Assembly: GCA_963702035.1 (NCBI GenBank)
Contig: OY969700.1
Span: 310,001 to 374,000, forward strand
DNA: 64,000 bases
Source: VRUE01 sp963702035
GTDB lineage: Bacteria > Actinomycetota > Thermoleophilia > Solirubrobacterales > 70-9
Direction of reading: 5' to 3'
This document shows, piece after piece, positions 9,738 through 18,880 of the stretch. The notes under the pieces are model-generated. The model was given only the letters and a program-made list of their open reading frames with translations. It searched no databases and had not been told where the DNA came from. Each line of letters starts with the position of its first letter. Positions within the stretch are counted from its first letter, which is position 1. The position numbers were made by a program, and so were the translations under genes.

Positions 9738-10382
9738 CTGGCGCGCTCCCGCCGCCTCTTCGCCTTCGACCGCGGGCTCGGCACGCGCCAGGTCGCCGGT
9801 GCCGACGAGGCCGGTAGGGGCTGCCTGGCGGGGCCGCTGGTCGCGGCCGCGGTGTTGCTCGACTACGAGACGCTCTCCAATGCGGATCGCCGCGCGCTTG
9901 CCGGCCTGCACGACTCGAAGCAGATGAAGCCCGAGCGGCGCGAGGAGATGTACCCCGCGGTACTACGCGCCGCCAACCGGGTCAGCGTCGTGGTCCGCTG
10001 CGCGCGCGGGATCGACGACCGGGGCCTGCACGTGACCAACATCGAAGCGTTGTCGAAGGCCCTGGAGCGGCTGGAGCCCGGCGAGGAAGCGACCTGCCTG
10101 GTCGACGGCTTCTCGCTGCGCGGCTGCGCGGTTCCGCATCGCGCCGTGATCGAAGGCGACGGCACGAGCGCCGCGATCGCCGCCGCGTCGGTGATCGCCA
10201 AGGTGACCCGCGACCGCTACATGCACGGGGCCGCCGGCGAGCATCCCGGCTGGGGCTTCGAGGAGCACGTCGGCTACTCGACCCCCGAGCACCGCGCCGC
10301 GATCGAGCGGATCGGCATCTCGCCGTTGCACCGCCGCTCCTTCCAGTCGGTGGCTTATTCGCAGCTCGAGCTGGCCGGCTAA
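9738..10382 (+). CDS. rnhB: ribonuclease HII
   Basis: Removes ribonucleotides and RNA-DNA hybrids. Family motifs: GADEAGRGCLAGPL with the catalytic DE pair, LHDSKQMKPERRE, EGDGTSAAIAAASVIAKVTRD and GYSTPEHRAA. The start is uncertain. GTG codons at 9615 and 9624 lie deep inside lepB. The CTG at 9738, just past the lepB stop, gives the N-terminus ARSRRLFAFDRGLG and looks most natural. Convergent with yraN, overlapping it by four bases. Confidence 0.9.
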   Translation: MARSRRLFAFDRGLGTRQVAGADEAGRGCLAGPLVAAAVLLDYETLSNADRRALAGLHDSKQMKPERREEMYPAVLRAANRVSVVVRCARGIDDRGLHVTNIEALSKALERLEPGEEATCLVDGFSLRGCAVPHRAVIEGDGTSAAIAAASVIAKVTRDRYMHGAAGEHPGWGFEEHVGYSTPEHRAAIERIGISPLHRRSFQSVAYSQLELAG

Positions 10383-10756
10383 AACGCGCCTTCGAGGTGC
10401 TCGTAGTCGACGATGTAGCCGTTGCGGTCGAAGGTGATGCCGACGGCGTCGAAGCGGATCTCGTCGTAGCGCGGTAGGTCGCGGTGGGCGCCCATCCAGG
10501 TCGTGGCGAGGCGGCGGATGCGGCGCTGCTTGCGGAAGTCGACGGATAGCACCGGCCGCTCGGGACCGAAGCTGGACCCGGCCCGGCCCGCCTTGACCTC
10601 GACGAAGACCAGCGTGCGCCCGTCGAGGGCGACGATGTCGAGCTCGCCGTAGCGGCTGCGGGCATTGCGCTCGACGAGCTCCCAGTTCGCGCTTACGAGC
10701 CGTGTGGCGACGAGGTCCTCGGCCGCCTGGCCGAGTCGCTGGCGTGTCCTGCTCAT
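10379..10756 (-). CDS. yraN: UPF0102 family endonuclease-like protein YraN
   Basis: 125 aa with the restriction-endonuclease-like core of the family: GQAAEDLVATRL, NARSRYGELDIVALDGRTLVFVEVKA (the E...D...ExK catalytic arrangement), then FRKQRRIRRLA. The exact role of the family is unknown. In many genomes it sits with rnhB and comM/dprA, as here. Its promoter would share the divergent gap 10,757-10,866 with comM. Confidence 0.9.
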   Translation of the reverse strand: MSRTRQRLGQAAEDLVATRLVSANWELVERNARSRYGELDIVALDGRTLVFVEVKAGRAGSSFGPERPVLSVDFRKQRRIRRLATTWMGAHRDLPRYDEIRFDAVGITFDRNGYIVDYEHLEGAF

Positions 10757-10866
10757 GTGCCGAAGCTAGGGCAACCGGCGCATGCATGCCTTCGGTCACA
10801 AAGTTGGTCCAGAAGATTTTGAAGCTGCGCACCACACGCGCGTCTGGACCCGCCAGCGTGGCCGCA

Positions 10867-12363
10867 ATGCTCGCCACGGCGCAGACATTCACGCTCGACG
10901 GCATCGCGGCCCGGCCGGTGCGGGTCGAGGTCGACGTGCACCGTGGCCTGCCGGCCTTCTCGGTTGTCGGCCTGCCGGATACGGCTGTTCGGGAGGCGCG
11001 CGAGCGGGTCCGCGCGGCGATCGCCAACTGTGGCTTCGACTTCCCGTTGCGACGGATCGTCGCCAACCTGGCGCCGGCCAGCCTGCGCAAGGCCGGCCCG
11101 GGTCTCGATCTACCGATCGCCGTGGCGCTGCTGGTTGCATCCGGCCAACTCGAGTGGGAGCGCCTGTCGGGTCTGGCGATGGCGGGTGAGCTGGCGCTGG
11201 ACGGGACCGTGCGCCCGATTCCGGGAGTGCTCGCGATCGCCGAGGCGGCGCGCGAGCAGGGAGCGGAGGCGCTCGTCGTCCCGGCCGAGAACGGTCCCGA
11301 GGCGGCGCTGGTGGACGGGCTGGAGGTCATCCCGCTCGACAGCCTCCAGCAGGTTCCGTCGCTTGCCACGGGCGAGTGGAATCCGCCTCGACCCAAGCCG
11401 CTACCGCTTCCATTGACCCCTCGGCCCGGCGCCCCCGACCTCGCCGACCTGCGCGGCCAGCCCCACCTCCGCTACGCGCTCGAGGTAGCCGCCGCCGGCG
11501 GGCACAGCCTGCTGATGATCGGGCCGCCCGGGGCCGGCAAGTCGCTCGCCGCCGCTCGTCTACCCTCTGTCCTCCCGCCGCTGGCGCCCGAGGAGGCACT
11601 CGAAGTGGCGCGGATCGCCAGCGCCTGTGGGCGCCTGGGCAACCGGCCTGGCGGCGGCAGGCCTTTTCGCGCCCCACACCACACCGTGACGCCGGCCGGT
11701 CTCGTCGGTGGCGGCAACCCTCCCGGGCCGGGGGAGGCCACGCTGGCCCATCGCGGCGTTCTCTTCCTCGACGAGCTCTGCGAGTTCCGGCGCGAGGCTC
11801 TGGAGGCACTGCGGGCGCCGCTGGAGAGCGGTTGCGTCTCGATCTCCCGTGCCGGCAGCAACCGGCGCCTGCCCTGTCGCTTCATGCTCGTCGCCGCCTC
11901 GAACCCCTGCCCGTGCGGGCGCGGCGATGCCGACCCCGAGTGCAGCTGCGCGCCGCTCGCCGTGCGTCGCTATCAGGGCCGGCTCAGCGGCGCCCTCGCC
12001 GACCGCCTCGACGTTCTCGTCGCAATCCGCCAACCGAGCGCGGCCGAGATCGGCGGCCCACCGGGGGAGCGCTCGGCGAGCGTGCGCGAACGGGTCGCCG
12101 AGGCACGGGAGCGGCAGGAAGCTCGCCTCGGCGCCGGGCGCTGCAATGCCGAGATGTCCCCGGCCGAGGTGCGGGATTGCGTGCTCGAAGAGAAGGCAGC
12201 GGCGCTCCTCGCCGAGTCCTATTCGCGACGCCGGCTGAGCGGCCGCGCCCACGACCGCGTCCTGAGATTGGCCCGCACGATCGCCGACCTGGCCGGTGTG
12301 GAGGCAATCGGGCGCGACCAGATCGCCCAAGCACTGCAATTGAGGAGGAGGGATCGTGATTAG
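10867..12363 (+). CDS. comM: Mg-chelatase-like AAA+ ATPase ComM/YifB
   Basis: 498 aa. An N-terminal ChlI-type domain (LPAFSVVGLPDTAVREARERVRAAI) precedes an AAA+ module with Walker A MIGPPGAGKS (about residue 218) and Walker B GVLFLDEL, and a C-terminal Mg_chelatase_C region. ComM-type helicases help branch migration during integration of transformed DNA. The frame is open to 10,702, but family similarity begins at MLATAQTFTLDG, hence the chosen start. Overlaps dprA by eight bases, so the pair is an uptake/recombination operon. Confidence 0.92.
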   Translation: MLATAQTFTLDGIAARPVRVEVDVHRGLPAFSVVGLPDTAVREARERVRAAIANCGFDFPLRRIVANLAPASLRKAGPGLDLPIAVALLVASGQLEWERLSGLAMAGELALDGTVRPIPGVLAIAEAAREQGAEALVVPAENGPEAALVDGLEVIPLDSLQQVPSLATGEWNPPRPKPLPLPLTPRPGAPDLADLRGQPHLRYALEVAAAGGHSLLMIGPPGAGKSLAAARLPSVLPPLAPEEALEVARIASACGRLGNRPGGGRPFRAPHHTVTPAGLVGGGNPPGPGEATLAHRGVLFLDELCEFRREALEALRAPLESGCVSISRAGSNRRLPCRFMLVAASNPCPCGRGDADPECSCAPLAVRRYQGRLSGALADRLDVLVAIRQPSAAEIGGPPGERSASVRERVAEARERQEARLGAGRCNAEMSPAEVRDCVLEEKAAALLAESYSRRRLSGRAHDRVLRLARTIADLAGVEAIGRDQIAQALQLRRRDRD

Positions 12364-13477
12364 CCAATTGAACCCCCAGGCCTGCCCCGAGTGCCTGCGT
12401 CGCGCGAGGTTGCTTGCCCACCTGGCGCCGTACATCGAGAAAATCGCCGTCGGCGCTCCCGGCAGGCGCTCGCCGGAACTGTTGCGGCTCGGCAACGAGG
12501 ATCTTGCCGCCGCGGCGGCGCCGAAGGTGGCGGCTCAGATTTTGGCGGGGATCGACGCGGTGCCCGAGGTCCACCTGCGGGAAGAGCTCGCGGCGGCGGA
12601 GTGCTGGGCGTGCTGCCGGCACGACCCGCTCTTTCCCGTCGGTCTCATCGACGCCGCCGATGCGCCCTGGGCACTGTTCGGCCGCGGCGACGCGGTGCTG
12701 CTGCCGCGGCTTGTGCCCGATGGAGCGGTGACGGTTGTCGGGTCCCGGCGGGCCAGCAGCTACGGGCGCGAGGTGGCGCGTGAGCTCGGCAAGGAACTGG
12801 CCACCGCCGGACTTGCGGTCGTCAGCGGCCTCGCCTTTGGCATCGACGCCTGCGCCCATCGTGGCGCGATCGATTCGGGGTTGACGGTCGCTGTGCTCGG
12901 CTGCGGCGCCGACGTCGCTTACCCCGCCGCCCATCGCTCGCTCTGGCGGCGGATCGGCGAGCGCGGCCTTGTCCTTTCGGAGCTGCCGCCCGGGAGTGGC
13001 GCCTGGCGCTGGTCCTTTCCCGCCCGCAACCGGATCATGGCGGCGCTGTCGGGGATGACCGTCGTGGTCGAGGCGGCGGCGCGATCCGGGTCGCTGATCA
13101 CGGCCGACCTTGCCGCCGACCTTGGTAGGGATCTCGGCGCCGTGCCCGGTCCTGTCACTTCACGGCTCTCGGCGGGTCCCAACAACCTGCTGGCCGGGGG
13201 CGCATGTCTCGTTCGCGACGCTCAGGACGTGCTCGACGCGATGCTCGGTCCGGGCGTGCGCCACATCGAGCGCTCCGGCCCGGCGCTGGAGCCGGCGCAG
13301 CGCTCGGTTCTGGAGGCGCTGGAGCTGGGTGCGGAGACCTGCGACGCGGTCGCGACCGACCTCGGGCTCGCCGGCGGTGAGGTCGCCGCGGCCCTGGCCG
13401 ATCTCGAGTCGCTCGGCTACGTCAGCTGCTCTCTGATGGGCGTCTATGTCCGCACGAATCTGAAACCACCCCGGTGA
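12356..13477 (+). CDS. dprA: DNA processing protein DprA
   Basis: 373 aa. Rossmann-like core: VVGSRRASSYGREVAREL, VVSGLAFGIDACAHRGAI, TVAVLGCGADVAYP, SFPARNRIMAALSGMTVVVEAAARSGSLITA, PGP. A small winged-helix C-terminus follows (RSVLEALELGAETCDAVATDLGL). Loads RecA on incoming single-stranded DNA. GTG start inside the comM 3' end. A hairpin built around the 72-bp repeat overlaps its stop and probably ends the operon. Confidence 0.94.
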   Translation: MISQLNPQACPECLRRARLLAHLAPYIEKIAVGAPGRRSPELLRLGNEDLAAAAAPKVAAQILAGIDAVPEVHLREELAAAECWACCRHDPLFPVGLIDAADAPWALFGRGDAVLLPRLVPDGAVTVVGSRRASSYGREVARELGKELATAGLAVVSGLAFGIDACAHRGAIDSGLTVAVLGCGADVAYPAAHRSLWRRIGERGLVLSELPPGSGAWRWSFPARNRIMAALSGMTVVVEAAARSGSLITADLAADLGRDLGAVPGPVTSRLSAGPNNLLAGGACLVRDAQDVLDAMLGPGVRHIERSGPALEPAQRSVLEALELGAETCDAVATDLGLAGGEVAAALADLESLGYVSCSLMGVYVRTNLKPPR

Positions 13478-13577
13478 CGTGTGTGGCGCGGCGCATATCG
13501 GCGTCCTCGGTCGCTCGCGTGCAGAGCACGCCACGCTCCCTGCGTCCACCGATCTGCTTGGCCACACCCGCCACCGG
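13470..13577. repeat. 72-bp dispersed repeat, copy A, in a hairpin
   Basis: The core 13,490-13,561 is identical to 18,899-18,970. It is enclosed by complementary flanks not shared with the other copy: CCGGTG with CACCGG and GTGTGGC with GCCACAC. Inside the core, GCATATCGG can pair with CCGATCTGC (one mismatch) and GCGTGC-AGA-GCACGC forms an apical hairpin. It lies between dprA and thiD and may terminate dprA. Confidence 0.8.
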
Positions 13578-13604
13578 AGCGTTGGCCCAATTAGGCTGGC
13601 CCAG

Positions 13605-14420
13605 ATGAAGATTCCGACCGTCCTCTCCATCGCCGGCTCGGACTCGGGCGGCGGCGCTGGCATCCAGGCCGACCTGAAGGCGTTCGCGGCCTGCGGCGTC
13701 TATGGGACCACCGCGATCACGGCGATCACGGCGCAGAACACGATCGGCGTCAGTGCGGTCGAAGCGATCTCGCCGGCGACGATCGTCGCCCAAGTGCGCG
13801 CAGTGGCGGAGGACATCGGCGTCGATGCGGTCAAGGTCGGCATGCTCGGCACGGCCCCAACCGTTGAGGCGGTGGTCGAGGCCCTCGAGCTGGTTGGAGA
13901 CGCGCCGATCGTGATCGATCCGGTGATGGTCGCCGAGAGTGGGGCGGTGCTGCTCGACGACGAGGCGAGGACGGCGCTGATCGAGCGGTTGCTGCCACGG
14001 GCGACGGTGGTCACGCCGAATATCCCGGAGGCGCGGGCACTGACCGGCGCCGGAGAGCAGGAGTCCCAGGAGGATCTCGCCCGCGAGGTGCTCGCCCTGG
14101 GTCCGGCGGCAGTCGTCGTCACCGGAGGCCACAGCGAGCGCGTGGTCGATCTCTTCTTCGACGGCGCGGAGGCGGCCGCGATCGACGGGGAGCGCCACTC
14201 CGGCGGCGCCTCGCACGGCTCCGGCTGCACCCATTCCTCGGCCTTGGCGGCATTTCTCGCTCACAGGGCCGCGCCGTTGGAGGCGGCCAGGCTGGCGCGC
14301 AAAGTTGCCTCTGAAGCAGTCGCCAATGGCCTGCGAGAACTCGGCTCTGGCTCGGGTCCGGTCGATGTTCTCGGCCTCACTTCAAAAGCTGTCGCAGTAG
14401 ATTTCAGCCATGAGCACTAA
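13605..14420 (+). CDS. thiD: hydroxymethylpyrimidine (phosphate) kinase
   Basis: 271 aa from MKIPTVLSIAGSDSGGGAG, the standard ThiD start. Ribokinase-fold motifs: GIQADLKAF, VDAVKVGMLGT, VIDPVMVAESGA, TPNIPEARAL and the C-terminal catalytic GSGCTHSSALAAF, where the usual Asp of GxGD/GTGC is in the cysteine form common in ThiD. Phosphorylates HMP and HMP-P for thiamine synthesis. The frame is open to 13,479 through the repeat, but there is no homology there. Overlaps ilvD by 11 bp. Confidence 0.93.
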   Translation: MKIPTVLSIAGSDSGGGAGIQADLKAFAACGVYGTTAITAITAQNTIGVSAVEAISPATIVAQVRAVAEDIGVDAVKVGMLGTAPTVEAVVEALELVGDAPIVIDPVMVAESGAVLLDDEARTALIERLLPRATVVTPNIPEARALTGAGEQESQEDLAREVLALGPAAVVVTGGHSERVVDLFFDGAEAAAIDGERHSGGASHGSGCTHSSALAAFLAHRAAPLEAARLARKVASEAVANGLRELGSGSGPVDVLGLTSKAVAVDFSHEH

Positions 14421-16104
14421 CGGCGCCACCTCGACCAAGCTTCCCCGTCCCCGTTCAAGCGTCGTCTTCGACGGCCCCGAGCGCGCCCACGCGCGTGCCT
14501 ACATGAAGGGCATCGGCTTCGATGACGATGCGCTCAGCCGGCCGACGATCGGCATCGCCAACACCTGGACCGAGGCGATGCCCTGCAACTTCCACCTGCG
14601 CGGCCTCGCCGAGCACGTCAAAGAGGGCGTGCGCGCCGCCGGTGGCACGCCGATGGAGTTCAACACGATCGCCATCTCCGACGGGATCACGATGGGCACG
14701 CAGGGCATGAAGACCTCGCTGATCAGCCGCGAGGTGATCGCCGACTCGATCGAGCTGATGGCGCGCGGCTACCAGTTCGACGCGGTCGTCGCGCTCTGCG
14801 CCTGCGATAAGACGATCCCCGGCTGCGCGATGGCGCTGACCAGGCTCGACGTGCCCTCCGTGCTGCTCTACGGTGGCTCGATCGCGCCGGGACGCTGGCA
14901 CGGCCGTGACGTGACCATCCTCGACATCTTCGAGGCGGTTGGGGCGCACGCGGCCGGCGATCTGACCGACGAGGAACTGAACGAGCTCGAGGGCGTGGCC
15001 AGTCCCGGCGCCGGCGCCTGCGGTGGCCAGTTCACCGCCAACACGATGGCCTGTGCCTTCGAGGCTCTGGGAATCAGTCCCGGCGGATCGGCCATGGTGC
15101 CGGCCGAAGACGGCGAGAAGGGCGGCGTCGCCGAGAAGATCGGCGAGCTGGTGATGCGTGTGCTGGCTGAGGACCTGAAGCCGAGTCGCGTGATCACGCG
15201 TGACTCGCTGGAGAACGCGATCGCCTGCGCCTGCGCGTCGGGCGGCTCGACCAACGTCGTCCTGCACCTGATCGCGCTCGCCCACGAGGCCGGGATCGAA
15301 CTGGGGATGGACGACTTCGAGCGGATCTCACGCGAAACGCCGCTCCTCGCCGACCTCAAGCCCGGCGGCCGCTTCGTCGCCACCGACCTCTATCGCGCCG
15401 GCGGGGTGCCGCTGATCCTCAAGCGCCTCGCCGAAGCGGGGAAGCTGCACGGAGACGCGATCACGGTCAGCGGGCGCACGATCGGCGAAGAGGCCGAGGC
15501 GGCCGAGGAGGAGGCGGGTCAAGAGGTCGTGCGGCCGCTCGCGGATCCGCTCAAGACCGAAGGCGGCCTGGCGATCCTGCGCGGCAATCTCGCCCCCGAT
15601 GGCGCGGTGGTCAAGCTCGCCGGCACCGAGCGCAAGAAGCAGGTCGGCCCGGCCCGCGTCTTCGAGTCCGAAGAGGAGTGCTTCCGCGCCGTCAAGGAAC
15701 AGGCAATCCATCCCGGCGACATCATCGTGATCCGCAACGAGGGCCCCGTCGGCGGCCCCGGCATGCGCGAGATGCTGCAGGTCACGGCCGCGATCGTCGG
15801 CGAGGGCCTGGGCGAGGAGGTGGCGCTGCTCACCGACGGTCGCTTCTCCGGCGCCACCCGCGGCCTGATGGTGGGCCACGTCGCTCCGGAGGCGGTCAAG
15901 GGAGGCCCGATCGCGGCGATCCGCGAGGGCGACGAGATCAGCCTCGACATAGACGCCAGGCGCCTCGACGTGGCCCTCTCGGACGAGGAGATCGCCAAGC
16001 GGGTCGCCGAGTACGAGTCGCCCCCCTCGCCCTTCGGTCGCGGTGTGATGGCCAAGTACGCGGCGACGGTGAGCTCCGCGGCGCAGGGCGCCGTCACCGG
16101 CTGA
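14410..16104 (+). CDS. ilvD: dihydroxy-acid dehydratase
   Basis: 564 aa. Iron-sulfur dehydratase of valine/isoleucine (and pantothenate) synthesis. Signatures: ALCACDKTIPGCAMAL and ASPGAGACGGQFTANTMACAFEALG carry the cluster cysteines; late blocks are IVIRNEGPVGGPGMREML and LLTDGRFSGATRGLMVGHVAPEA. Pairing with thiD by overlap is unusual but the junction is clean. Convergent with the hydrolase gene; only seven bases separate the stops. Confidence 0.96.
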   Translation: MSTNGATSTKLPRPRSSVVFDGPERAHARAYMKGIGFDDDALSRPTIGIANTWTEAMPCNFHLRGLAEHVKEGVRAAGGTPMEFNTIAISDGITMGTQGMKTSLISREVIADSIELMARGYQFDAVVALCACDKTIPGCAMALTRLDVPSVLLYGGSIAPGRWHGRDVTILDIFEAVGAHAAGDLTDEELNELEGVASPGAGACGGQFTANTMACAFEALGISPGGSAMVPAEDGEKGGVAEKIGELVMRVLAEDLKPSRVITRDSLENAIACACASGGSTNVVLHLIALAHEAGIELGMDDFERISRETPLLADLKPGGRFVATDLYRAGGVPLILKRLAEAGKLHGDAITVSGRTIGEEAEAAEEEAGQEVVRPLADPLKTEGGLAILRGNLAPDGAVVKLAGTERKKQVGPARVFESEEECFRAVKEQAIHPGDIIVIRNEGPVGGPGMREMLQVTAAIVGEGLGEEVALLTDGRFSGATRGLMVGHVAPEAVKGGPIAAIREGDEISLDIDARRLDVALSDEEIAKRVAEYESPPSPFGRGVMAKYAATVSSAAQGAVTG

Positions 16105-16111
16105 GTCGCCG

Positions 16112-17029
16112 CTACTCGCCGAGGAAATCTTCGAGCAGCGAGTTGAAGCGCGCGGGCCGCTCCATCTGCGGCACGTGGCCGGTCCGCTCGAAAAGCTCCA
16201 GGCGCGACTCGGGGATCAGGCGGTGGTAGCCGATCGCCGCCTCGACCGGGACCACGTGGTCGTTCAGACCCCAGACGACCAACGTCGGGACCTCGATCTC
16301 GGTCAGGCGGTGGCGGGTGTCGTAGCCGCCGATCGCGCGGATCGCGTCGGCAAAGCCAGGGGCCCTGATCCCCGGCTCCATCTGCTCGGCCAGGAGCTCG
16401 GGTCGCACCCGGTTCGGATAGTGGAAGATGCGGCCGAACGCGAACTGGCGTCCGCGGTCGCGATTGAGCCAGACGCGGCGCGGGCCCGCCATGAATGCCG
16501 TCGCGGCTTCGAACAGGCTCACGCTCGCTTCGATCCGCCGGCCCTGCGCCTCGGCGAAGCTGATCCCCGCGGCTGAGACCAGAACCAGCTTCTCGAAGCG
16601 CGAGGGCCGCTCGATCGCCGCCTCGGTGGAGACGAAGCCACCCATCGAGTTGCCGACCAGCGCCGCCACGCGGTCGATGCCGAGCTTCTCGCAGAAGTCG
16701 TGGATCAGCCGGCCGTAGTTGGGCATGTCGATCGGCCAGGAGGGCATCGGGCTCTCGCCGAAGCCGGGCAGGTCGAGGGCGATCGCGCGATGGGTGCGGC
16801 TGAAGTGGGGGAGGTTCTCGAGCCAGTTGCGCCAGCAGCCGCCGAGGCCGTGGACGAACAGGATCGGCTCGCCCGCGCCGATCTCGGCGTAGTTCACCTC
16901 GGCCCCCGGCAGCTCGATGCGGTGCAGGTGCTCGCGCCAGTCGACCTTCAGCCAGTCCGGATCCGGGTTGCCGTAGTCGGAGGCCGGAAAGACGACCGAG
17001 CCGCTCAGCACCGTCTGCGAATCAGGCAT
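16112..17029 (-). CDS. alpha/beta hydrolase
   Basis: 305 aa. Hydrolase fold with oxyanion motif FVHGLGG, nucleophile elbow GNSMGG (Ser), acid in VVWGLNDHVVP and catalytic His in TGHVPQME. Resembles esterase/haloalkane dehalogenase-like or meta-cleavage hydrolases; the substrate cannot be told. Its start overlaps the end of the upstream formyl-THF cyclo-ligase gene by eight bases, so the two form an operon. Confidence 0.88.
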   Translation of the reverse strand: MPDSQTVLSGSVVFPASDYGNPDPDWLKVDWREHLHRIELPGAEVNYAEIGAGEPILFVHGLGGCWRNWLENLPHFSRTHRAIALDLPGFGESPMPSWPIDMPNYGRLIHDFCEKLGIDRVAALVGNSMGGFVSTEAAIERPSRFEKLVLVSAAGISFAEAQGRRIEASVSLFEAATAFMAGPRRVWLNRDRGRQFAFGRIFHYPNRVRPELLAEQMEPGIRAPGFADAIRAIGGYDTRHRLTEIEVPTLVVWGLNDHVVPVEAAIGYHRLIPESRLELFERTGHVPQMERPARFNSLLEDFLGE

Positions 17030-17735
17030 ATCCCATCCTTTCGAGAACGGGGATCTCGCGGATCTGCGGCGGTTGCAGGTGGTCCCAGAGGATGCCGCGG
17101 GGGCGCTCGTACTGGCGCTCGACCTCGATCACGGCGCGCGGCGTCGCGATCAGGTCGACGGGAAGGTCGTGCGAGATCACCGGCAGGTGGCGGCGGACGA
17201 TCTGAATCGGGTGGACCGTGGTCGCGATCGTCGTGTGGTCGTCGATCTTGCCGGCGTCGATCAGGATTCCGTACTCGAGGTCGTTGTAGCCACCGCCCTT
17301 GCCGATCCTGGCGCCGCTGAGGTTGACCGCGACCGAGCCGGTGAGGACGAAGTCGATCTCGGGCAGATCGTCGAGGGCGACCACGCGCCCGTGCTTGAGC
17401 GCGCCCTTGATCGTCGCCGCCTCCTTCATCGCCGCTTTCGAGAGCCGCTTCGGCTCAAGCACGCGAAACGGATGCGGATCGCGCAGCCGCGGCACCGCCA
17501 TGATCAGTGTCTTGCCCTCTTCCAGGGCCGTGCGCCGCGCGTGGGTCTGAGGAGAGTCGGGGTTGGCCTTGATCACGCGCGCCCGCTTCCAGAGGCGGTT
17601 GCCGGCGAGCTTCTCGGCGGCCAGGCGCGCCCCGGCGAAGTTGGGGATGCGACCCTCGGCTCCGGGGAAGCGGGAGACGCCCTCGCGGTCCATCGCTTTC
17701 CAGATCTCCCTGCGGATCCCGTCCTTGCCGGCCAT
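17022..17735 (-). CDS. 5-formyltetrahydrofolate cyclo-ligase family protein
   Basis: 237 aa. The family core is visible: FAGARLAAEKLA, LIMAVPRLRDPHPF, LPEIDFVLTGSVAVNLSGARIGKGGGYNDLEYG (the glycine-rich folate/ATP site) and VHPIQIV. Canonical enzymes convert 5-formyl-THF to methenyl-THF; this variant is longer and has GGGYNDLE where small 5-FCLs have GxGYYDR, closer to MTHFSD-like proteins. The start at 17,735 (MAGKDGIRREIW) is the first plausible ATG. Confidence 0.82.
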   Translation of the reverse strand: MAGKDGIRREIWKAMDREGVSRFPGAEGRIPNFAGARLAAEKLAGNRLWKRARVIKANPDSPQTHARRTALEEGKTLIMAVPRLRDPHPFRVLEPKRLSKAAMKEAATIKGALKHGRVVALDDLPEIDFVLTGSVAVNLSGARIGKGGGYNDLEYGILIDAGKIDDHTTIATTVHPIQIVRRHLPVISHDLPVDLIATPRAVIEVERQYERPRGILWDHLQPPQIREIPVLERMGYA

Positions 17736-17810
17736 CGGCGAAACATATCCGCCGGGACGACCGACTTGTGTGCCTAATATTTCAATATCGGGCGTAGGAG
17801 CAAAATCGCC
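17736..17810. promoter_or_regulatory. divergent promoter region, AT-rich
   Basis: The 75-bp gap between the divergent cyclo-ligase and L,D-transpeptidase genes contains the only AT-rich patch nearby (CCTAATATTTCAATATCG) and an AGGAG site ten bases before the transpeptidase GTG. No specific sigma motif can be assigned. Confidence 0.45.
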
Positions 17811-18824
17811 GTGGTTGCGGGCGTTCTCGTCCTGCTCGTCTTGGTTGTCGCTGCCTACGCTTACGACAGCTCCCAAAACGGCAAGATCCCCGATGGGGTG
17901 ACGATCGGGGGCGTCAACGTCGGCGGGATGGACGAAGCGGAAGCGAAGAGCGCGGTCCGGCAGGAACTGCTGGCGCCGCTGCGCCACTCGCTGCGGGTCG
18001 GCTACTCAGGCCACAGGTGGACGCTCGAAGGCAAGAGCTTGAAGGTGCACGCCAATCTCAACCGCGCGGCCGAAGAAGCCGTGGCCGTGAGCCACGACGA
18101 ATTTCTGCCGGGACGGGTCGTCCGCTACGTGACCGGCGGCAACATCGACAAGAACGTCCCGGCCGGGATCACCTACTCGCGGCCGGCCGTGAACCGCTTC
18201 GTGCGTCATGTGGCGGCTGCGGTCGACCGCCCGCCCGTCAATGCGCACGTCAACCCGACGGGCAACTCGCTGAAAGTCTTGGCGGGCGAAAACGGGCGCA
18301 AGCTTCGCGACGTGCTGCTCGCGCGCCAGCTCAACGCGGCGGTGCTCAACGCGGGCGCCGACCACACGATTGCCGCGCACACGCACTCGATCCCGCCCGA
18401 AGTCACGAGGGGCGAAGTGGCCGCCCGCTACCCCTCCTACCTGACGCTCGACCGCGCGACCTTCACCCTGCGCCTCTGGGAACACCTGAAGCTGGCCAAG
18501 ACCTACACCGTCGCCGTCGGCCAGGAAGGGCTCGAAACCCCGGAAGGTCTCTACGACATCCAGGAAAAGCAGGAAGATCCCTCCTGGCACGTGCCCAACT
18601 CGGCCTGGGCGGGGAGTCTGGCGGGCCAGGTGATTCCACCGGGTCCCGCCGACCCGATCAAGGCGCGCTGGATGGGGATCTTCGAAGGCGCCGGCATCCA
18701 CGGCACCGAAGAGACCGAATCGCTCGGCAGCGCCGCCTCACATGGTTGCGTGCGGATGTCGATTCCCGACGTGGAAGAACTGTACGACCGGGTTGAAGTA
18801 GGAACGCCCATATATATCGGTTAG
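17811..18824 (+). CDS. L,D-transpeptidase with peptidoglycan-binding-4 domain
   Basis: 337 aa. N-terminal membrane anchor (VLVLLVLVVAAYAY), a YkuD-partner domain (GVTIGGVNVGGMDEAEA), then the catalytic YkuD domain with GIHGTEETESLG and the nucleophile block ASHGCVRM (His, Cys, Arg). Forms 3-3 cross-links in peptidoglycan or attaches proteins outside the membrane. GTG start supported by AGGAG ten bases upstream. Followed by a partial and a complete copy of the 72-bp repeat. Confidence 0.9.
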   Translation: MVAGVLVLLVLVVAAYAYDSSQNGKIPDGVTIGGVNVGGMDEAEAKSAVRQELLAPLRHSLRVGYSGHRWTLEGKSLKVHANLNRAAEEAVAVSHDEFLPGRVVRYVTGGNIDKNVPAGITYSRPAVNRFVRHVAAAVDRPPVNAHVNPTGNSLKVLAGENGRKLRDVLLARQLNAAVLNAGADHTIAAHTHSIPPEVTRGEVAARYPSYLTLDRATFTLRLWEHLKLAKTYTVAVGQEGLETPEGLYDIQEKQEDPSWHVPNSAWAGSLAGQVIPPGPADPIKARWMGIFEGAGIHGTEETESLGSAASHGCVRMSIPDVEELYDRVEVGTPIYIG

Positions 18825-18880
18825 GGGACGCTGCAAACCGGCGCATCTCGGCCGTCGCAGTCGCTCGGATCGGGTCACGT

